In this document: positions 20,056-23,821 of the stretch, in pieces | Position numbering within the stretch: position 1 is the first letter of the stretch | Layout of the letters: every line of letters starts with the position of its first letter | DNA from: a virus | Reading direction: 5' to 3' (one strand) | IMG/VR virus record: IMGVR_UViG_3300025570_000114 | Coordinates: 1 to 23,821 of that record | Length of the DNA stretch: 23,821 nucleotides | Program-made: the position numbers and the translations under genes | The notes under the pieces: model-generated | Seen by the model: only the letters and a program-made list of their open reading frames with translations | What the model was told of the DNA's origin: nothing | The model's database searches: none

Positions 20056-20507
20056 TAATTGCTCACGAATGTCTAGCCAATGTTAAGCAAGATATTCTGC
20101 CGCTTTTAGAAAAGCACTGGCTAGAAACAGAACCAAACCAAGAAACAATTTTGCTTAATCCAGATTGGGAGCAGTATGCCTTGTTAGATTTAGCAGGGAT
20201 TTTGCATATTTTTACAGCGCGTAACGAAGGAATCCTTGTTGGATATTTGGTAATGATGGTTTCAAAAAGCATCCACCATAAAGACCACTTATTCGGTTCT
20301 ACTGATGTTATTTACGTTAAGCCTGAGTATCGCAAAACACATACTGGTGCAGATTTAATTAAGTTTGCAGAATCACATTGTAAAGAAAATGAAGTTTCTT
20401 TGATGACTCTTAACATGAAGGTAGAATTTCCATTTGATCGGCTAATGACTACAATGGGGTTTAATCTTCTTGAGCGTGTATATCACAAATGTTTTTTAGG
20501 AAAATAA
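20052..20507 (+). CDS. GNAT-family N-acetyltransferase
   Basis: The start chosen is TTG 20052, which overlaps the upstream stop (TTGA); a TTG four codons earlier is possible and neither has a strong ribosome binding site. The product is about 151 residues. Its core ILVGYLVMMVSKS, then FGSTDVIYVKPEYRKTHTGADLI, with a helix after the pantetheine loop, fits GNAT motif A. MTTMGFNLLERVYHKCF is the usual last strand. Phage GNATs are frequent near tail or internal virion genes; substrates are unknown, and host or virion protein modification is possible. It sits where many siphoviruses place an NlpC/P60 tail peptidase. Confidence 0.8.
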   Translation: MIIAHECLANVKQDILPLLEKHWLETEPNQETILLNPDWEQYALLDLAGILHIFTARNEGILVGYLVMMVSKSIHHKDHLFGSTDVIYVKPEYRKTHTGADLIKFAESHCKENEVSLMTLNMKVEFPFDRLMTTMGFNLLERVYHKCFLGK

Positions 20508-20508
20508 A

Positions 20509-23500
20509 ATGGCAACAGTAGTCGTAGCAGGGTTAAGTGCCGCAATAGGATCAGCGGCCGCAGGATTAACTATCTTTGGTCTTGCGGCAACTAGTCTTGC
20601 AGGATTTGCCGCGGCTTTTGCTCTTGGAGCAGGACTTAGCTTAGTCTCGCGCGCATTAATGCCTAAGCCTGATCTTGGCGCTCAGATGGCAGGTCAGTCT
20701 GTAATGACTAGAGAGGCGGCTCATTCTCGCAAGATTATTTATGGTCGTGCGCGTATTGGTGGCAATGTTGTTTACTTAGAGTCTACTGGAGATGATAACA
20801 AATACCTTTGGCTTGTAATTGCTGTTGCAGGGCATGAGATTGATGCCTATGAACAGGTCTGGTTCAACGACAAAAAGATTTGGGATGGTGGCTCATATGT
20901 TAGTGATTGGGGGTCGTATGTATCAATCAGTTTTAAAGACGGTTCTCAAACAACAGCAGATTCAGGACTAGTTGCCGCATCTACTAAGTGGACATCTAAT
21001 CATAAGCTACTGGATACCGCTTACATGGTGGTCAAGCTAACCTATGACCAAGAGCAATTTGCCCAAGGTCTGCCAAATATCTCTACCGTAGTTCGCGGCA
21101 AAAAGGTTTGGCATCCAAGCCACTCATCGCCTGTATGGTCGCAAAACCCTGCGCTCTGTGTAAGGGATTACCTGACTGATACCAAATACGGTTTAGGCGA
21201 ATCATCATCTAATATTGCTTCTATTAATACTGCTTTGGGGGTGTGTGATGAAGCTGTCGATCTAGCGGCAGGTGGAACGCAACCGCGCTACACATTAGAT
21301 GGAGTTATTGATACTGGTAACTCTATAAAAGCAAATATCGAAAACATGGTAGGTTCTATGATTGGCCGCTTGGTTTATTCTGGCGGTAAGTTTGAGATTC
21401 ATGCAGGTGAATACGTTGCTCCTACGGTGACGATTGATGAGTCAATGATGATCGGTGAAATTAGTGTTCAGACTAAACAGTCAAGACGCAGTGCCTACAA
21501 TGGCGTTAAGGGAGTTTTTTTAAGCGAAGAAGATAATTACATCCTCGCTGATTACCCTGCTCAAATATCCTCTACCTATGCCGCTCAAGATGGTGATCCA
21601 ATATATTTGGATATGCCTCTGCCATATACCGTAAATAATGTACGCGCTCAGAGGATCGCACAACTCGCTCTAAGGCGATCTAGGCAACAGGAATCTATTA
21701 CTATTCCCTGCAACTTAAACGCGCTTAAATTCAAAGTAGGGGACAATATAAGCGTTACAAACACACGCCTTGGGTATTCTGCCAAGGTGTTTGAAGTTGT
21801 TGGCTACTCGATGGGCTTTAGTTCCGATCAAATGGTTGTCAACGTAGACGCTATTGAAACAGCATCTTCTATTTGGTCTTGGGATGAAGATGAAGAAGTA
21901 TTCTTAGGTGCAGGTGAAGTTGATATTTATGACGGAACAAGCACTACTGCCCCTGCGAGTATTTCTGTTACAGCGGATACTTTTATATCATCGGACGGAA
22001 CATCTAGTGCTTCTTTTGATGTTAGTTGGCCTAACTCTGTTGATGCGTTTGTAGATCATTATGTCGTAGAGTGGAAAGTATCTACGGATAGTTCTTATTT
22101 TTCTCAGTCCACAAAGACTTCCCCTCTACAGATTGTTGGTTTAGACCCTAGCAAAACTTATAACGTAAGAGTGAAAGCAGTAAATGGGTTAGCGGTATCT
22201 AGTAGTTATGTAAGCGCACAAGCAGTTCCTGCAACTGACACCACTGCTCCCAATGCTCCAACGTCTGTTAATGCTAAAAATGAATTTGAGCAAATTACTA
22301 TTTCGTGGGTTAATCCAACCGCAAAAGATTTTGAAATTGTGTTTATTTATGGATCAAATTCTGGAACAAGTGGTTTTACAAAAATAGGAGAAAGCAGAGG
22401 GACTACATTTACAGAGCCTGAACTTGGAACTGGTGTTACTAGATATTACAAGTTAAAGGCATTGGATAAAACTGGCAATGCGTCTAATTATAGTAGCGTT
22501 GATAGTGCTACTACTACTCAAGTTCCTGTCGGTGGCATTGCTAATGATGCTGTTGATACCGATCAGATTGCTGATGATGCTGTTGATACAGGCCAGATTG
22601 CAGATGAAGCTGTTGAAATTAATCAAATTGCCGCTACATTGCAATCAACAAATTATTCTTCTGGTTCATCAGGTTGGAAAATACAAAAAAGCGGTGCGGT
22701 TGAATTTGAAGAAGCAACGATTCGCGGAGAGATTACTGCTAATACTGGAGTCATAGGCGGCTTTACAGTTGGGTCTGATTCATTAATTGCAGGGGCTAAC
22801 GCAACAAGAGTCTCTTTAAGCACTGCTGATGGTATTCATCTTGGTCATAATACGTTTGCTTCTGCGCCTTTTAGAGTAGATAGAGCAGGCGCTTTGACTG
22901 CAACAAGTGCAACAATTACAGGCGCGTTGACCCTAACCAATGTCGATGGGACTACAGTTGAGTATAGTGGTGGCAATCTTCAAGTTGGAACCGTTCAAAC
23001 AGCAAACATTGCTAACGATGCAATTACTAACGCTCAAATTGCCGTTGATGCTATTCAGGGTGACGTTATAGCCGCAGGAGCTATTGTTACAACAATGTTG
23101 GGCGTTGATGCTGTAACCAGTGCAAAGATTGCCGACAATGCAGTTTTGACAGCGGCTATTGCGGCTGATGCTGTTACAACAGTTAATATTGCAAATGACG
23201 CAATTACTACGGCTTTAATTGCAGATAATGCTGTAACCAGTGCTGTTATTGCCGCAGGTGCGATTACTTCTACAGAACTGGGCGTTGATGCAGTTACTAG
23301 TGCCAAGATAGCAGACAATGCGGTCACAGCGGCACAAATAGGTGCGGACGCAGTTACCACAGCCAAAATAGCTGACGATGCAGTGACTAATGCGTTAATT
23401 GCTACTGATGCGGTGAATGGTGATTCTATTGCGGCTAACAGCGTTACTGCCTCATCTATTGTTGCAGGAACCATTACTGCTAGTGAATTGGCCGCTGATT

Positions 23501-23821
23501 CCGTTACTGCTTCTCAAATAGCCGCAGGGTCGGTTACAGCAAGTGAGATTGCCGCAAATACTATTACAGCAAGTCAAATAGCCGCAGACGCTATAACTGC
23601 AAATGAGATTGCCGCAGACGCAGTAACAGCAGATGCAATAGCCGCAAATACTATTACAGCCGCAGAAATAGCCGCCAATACTGTTACCGCTTCTGAAATA
23701 GCCGCTGATGCAATTACCGCAGATGAAATAGCCGCCAATGCCGTAACCGCAAGTGCTATTGCCGCAAACACAATTACTGCTTCAGAGATTGCCGCTAATG
23801 CTATAGGTGCAAATGAAATAG
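20509..23821 (+). CDS. Tail-tip host-specificity protein, gpJ-like (3' truncated by window)
   Basis: The start is ATG 20509 with TTAGGA at 20496-20501. At least 1,104 codons are open to the window edge. The N terminus is hydrophobic and Ala/Gly rich (VVVAGLSAAIGSAAAGLTIF), then the tail-attachment part with REAAHSRKIIYGRARIGG, NPALCVRDYLTDTKYGLG (about 221-238) and RRSRQQESITIPC. Two fibronectin type III domains follow (about 481-577 and 582-672), then three decapeptide repeats (680-709) and a WKIQKSGAVEFEEATIRG region (about 723-740). A further module leads to an uninterrupted decapeptide array from residue 827 on. It should form the tail tip that contacts the receptor. Confidence 0.88.
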   Translation, partial: MATVVVAGLSAAIGSAAAGLTIFGLAATSLAGFAAAFALGAGLSLVSRALMPKPDLGAQMAGQSVMTREAAHSRKIIYGRARIGGNVVYLESTGDDNKYLWLVIAVAGHEIDAYEQVWFNDKKIWDGGSYVSDWGSYVSISFKDGSQTTADSGLVAASTKWTSNHKLLDTAYMVVKLTYDQEQFAQGLPNISTVVRGKKVWHPSHSSPVWSQNPALCVRDYLTDTKYGLGESSSNIASINTALGVCDEAVDLAAGGTQPRYTLDGVIDTGNSIKANIENMVGSMIGRLVYSGGKFEIHAGEYVAPTVTIDESMMIGEISVQTKQSRRSAYNGVKGVFLSEEDNYILADYPAQISSTYAAQDGDPIYLDMPLPYTVNNVRAQRIAQLALRRSRQQESITIPCNLNALKFKVGDNISVTNTRLGYSAKVFEVVGYSMGFSSDQMVVNVDAIETASSIWSWDEDEEVFLGAGEVDIYDGTSTTAPASISVTADTFISSDGTSSASFDVSWPNSVDAFVDHYVVEWKVSTDSSYFSQSTKTSPLQIVGLDPSKTYNVRVKAVNGLAVSSSYVSAQAVPATDTTAPNAPTSVNAKNEFEQITISWVNPTAKDFEIVFIYGSNSGTSGFTKIGESRGTTFTEPELGTGVTRYYKLKALDKTGNASNYSSVDSATTTQVPVGGIANDAVDTDQIADDAVDTGQIADEAVEINQIAATLQSTNYSSGSSGWKIQKSGAVEFEEATIRGEITANTGVIGGFTVGSDSLIAGANATRVSLSTADGIHLGHNTFASAPFRVDRAGALTATSATITGALTLTNVDGTTVEYSGGNLQVGTVQTANIANDAITNAQIAVDAIQGDVIAAGAIVTTMLGVDAVTSAKIADNAVLTAAIAADAVTTVNIANDAITTALIADNAVTSAVIAAGAITSTELGVDAVTSAKIADNAVTAAQIGADAVTTAKIADDAVTNALIATDAVNGDSIAANSVTASSIVAGTITASELAADSVTASQIAAGSVTASEIAANTITASQIAADAITANEIAADAVTADAIAANTITAAEIAANTVTASEIAADAITADEIAANAVTASAIAANTITASEIAANAIGANEI
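22546..22635 (+). repeat. Minor decapeptide repeat block (3 units)
   Basis: Three in-frame 30-bp units encode DAVDTDQIAD, DAVDTGQIAD and EAVEINQIAA, related to the longer array at 22987. Confidence 0.85.
22987..23821 (+). repeat. Decapeptide (30-bp) repeat array in tail-tip gene
   Basis: About 28 consecutive in-frame units of 10 residues follow the pattern (D/N/G)(A/S/T)(I/V)T-x-x-x-I-A-(A/D), e.g. DAVTSAKIAD, NTITASEIAA. There is no indel of other length within the window, and the array continues to the window end. The later units (from about 23440) are much more uniform, with IAA at each end. Confidence 0.92.

Noticed and set aside
23055-23474. Long minus-strand open frame (139 codons) and a second at 23574-23771
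   Set aside because: Both mirror the 30-bp Ala/Val/Thr-rich repeat array of the tail-tip gene, which lacks stop codons on the reverse strand by composition; no ribosome binding site or independent context.

Overview
The window is a continuous stretch of a tailed double-stranded DNA phage (Caudoviricetes) with a long non-contractile tail (siphovirus type). Every gene I can support is on the + strand, most are joined by ATGA/TAATG overlaps, and Shine-Dalgarno motifs and sigma70-like promoters point to a bacterial host. The AT-rich composition, zinc-ribbon ORFans, the small tail-domain insertion and the tail-fibre repeats resemble phages of marine or other aquatic Proteobacteria; this host guess is inference only. 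No integrase, transposase, CRISPR array or canonical tRNA was seen.

Layout. (1) 1-950, lysis: the end of a coiled-coil/membrane protein, a GTA-type holin and an M15 peptidase endolysin, closed by a weak terminator. (2) 1000-3320, first early operon: a promoter, two small unknown genes, then a recombination set made of a single-strand annealing protein candidate, a zinc-ribbon protein, a YqaJ/lambda-type exonuclease and SSB. (3) 3322-3975: a GC hairpin, a Cro/C1-like regulator and a 353-base gene-free interval. That interval holds a promoter overlapped by an inverted repeat, a strongly foldable segment (candidate structured RNA), ATACG repeats, a perfect palindrome and a second early promoter. 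(4) 3976-7754, second early operon: an acidic ORFan, a nuclease-like protein, a DnaT-like replication domain, a small HTH protein, NinB-like, a metallophosphoesterase, a cysteine-rich protein, DUF3310 and NinG. (5) 7755-9040: a third copy of the early promoter cassette driving very small genes, then a hairpin-rich leader with a possible 22-residue membrane peptide and the late promoter. (6) 9043-16367, packaging and head: terminase small and large subunits, portal, head morphogenesis protein, a 23-residue basic peptide, scaffold, major capsid protein followed by a strong terminator, connector/neck proteins, tail terminator and tail tube. (7) 16380-23821, tail: the chaperone pair gpG/gpGT with a programmed -1 frameshift, tape measure, distal tail protein, DUF2163-like hub, a GNAT acetyltransferase, and a gpJ-like tail-tip protein that runs off the window and ends in a long decapeptide-repeat array.

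How it fits together: the early modules supply recombination and DNA-processing functions (annealing protein + exonuclease + SSB, then NinB/NinG) but no polymerase or helicase, so replication probably depends on host enzymes. The late block follows standard packaging-head-tail order. Since lysis genes sit at the left edge and the tail tip at the right edge, the genome is probably circularly permuted, with the remaining tail-fibre genes lying between the two window ends.

The observations most worth following are the -1 frameshift signal (slippery heptamer, 6-nt spacer, stem), the candidate structured RNA with its own promoter at 3633-3842, the three-copy early promoter cassette, the micro-ORF whose ribosome binding site lies inside a hairpin, and the 30-bp periodic repeat array in the tail-tip gene.
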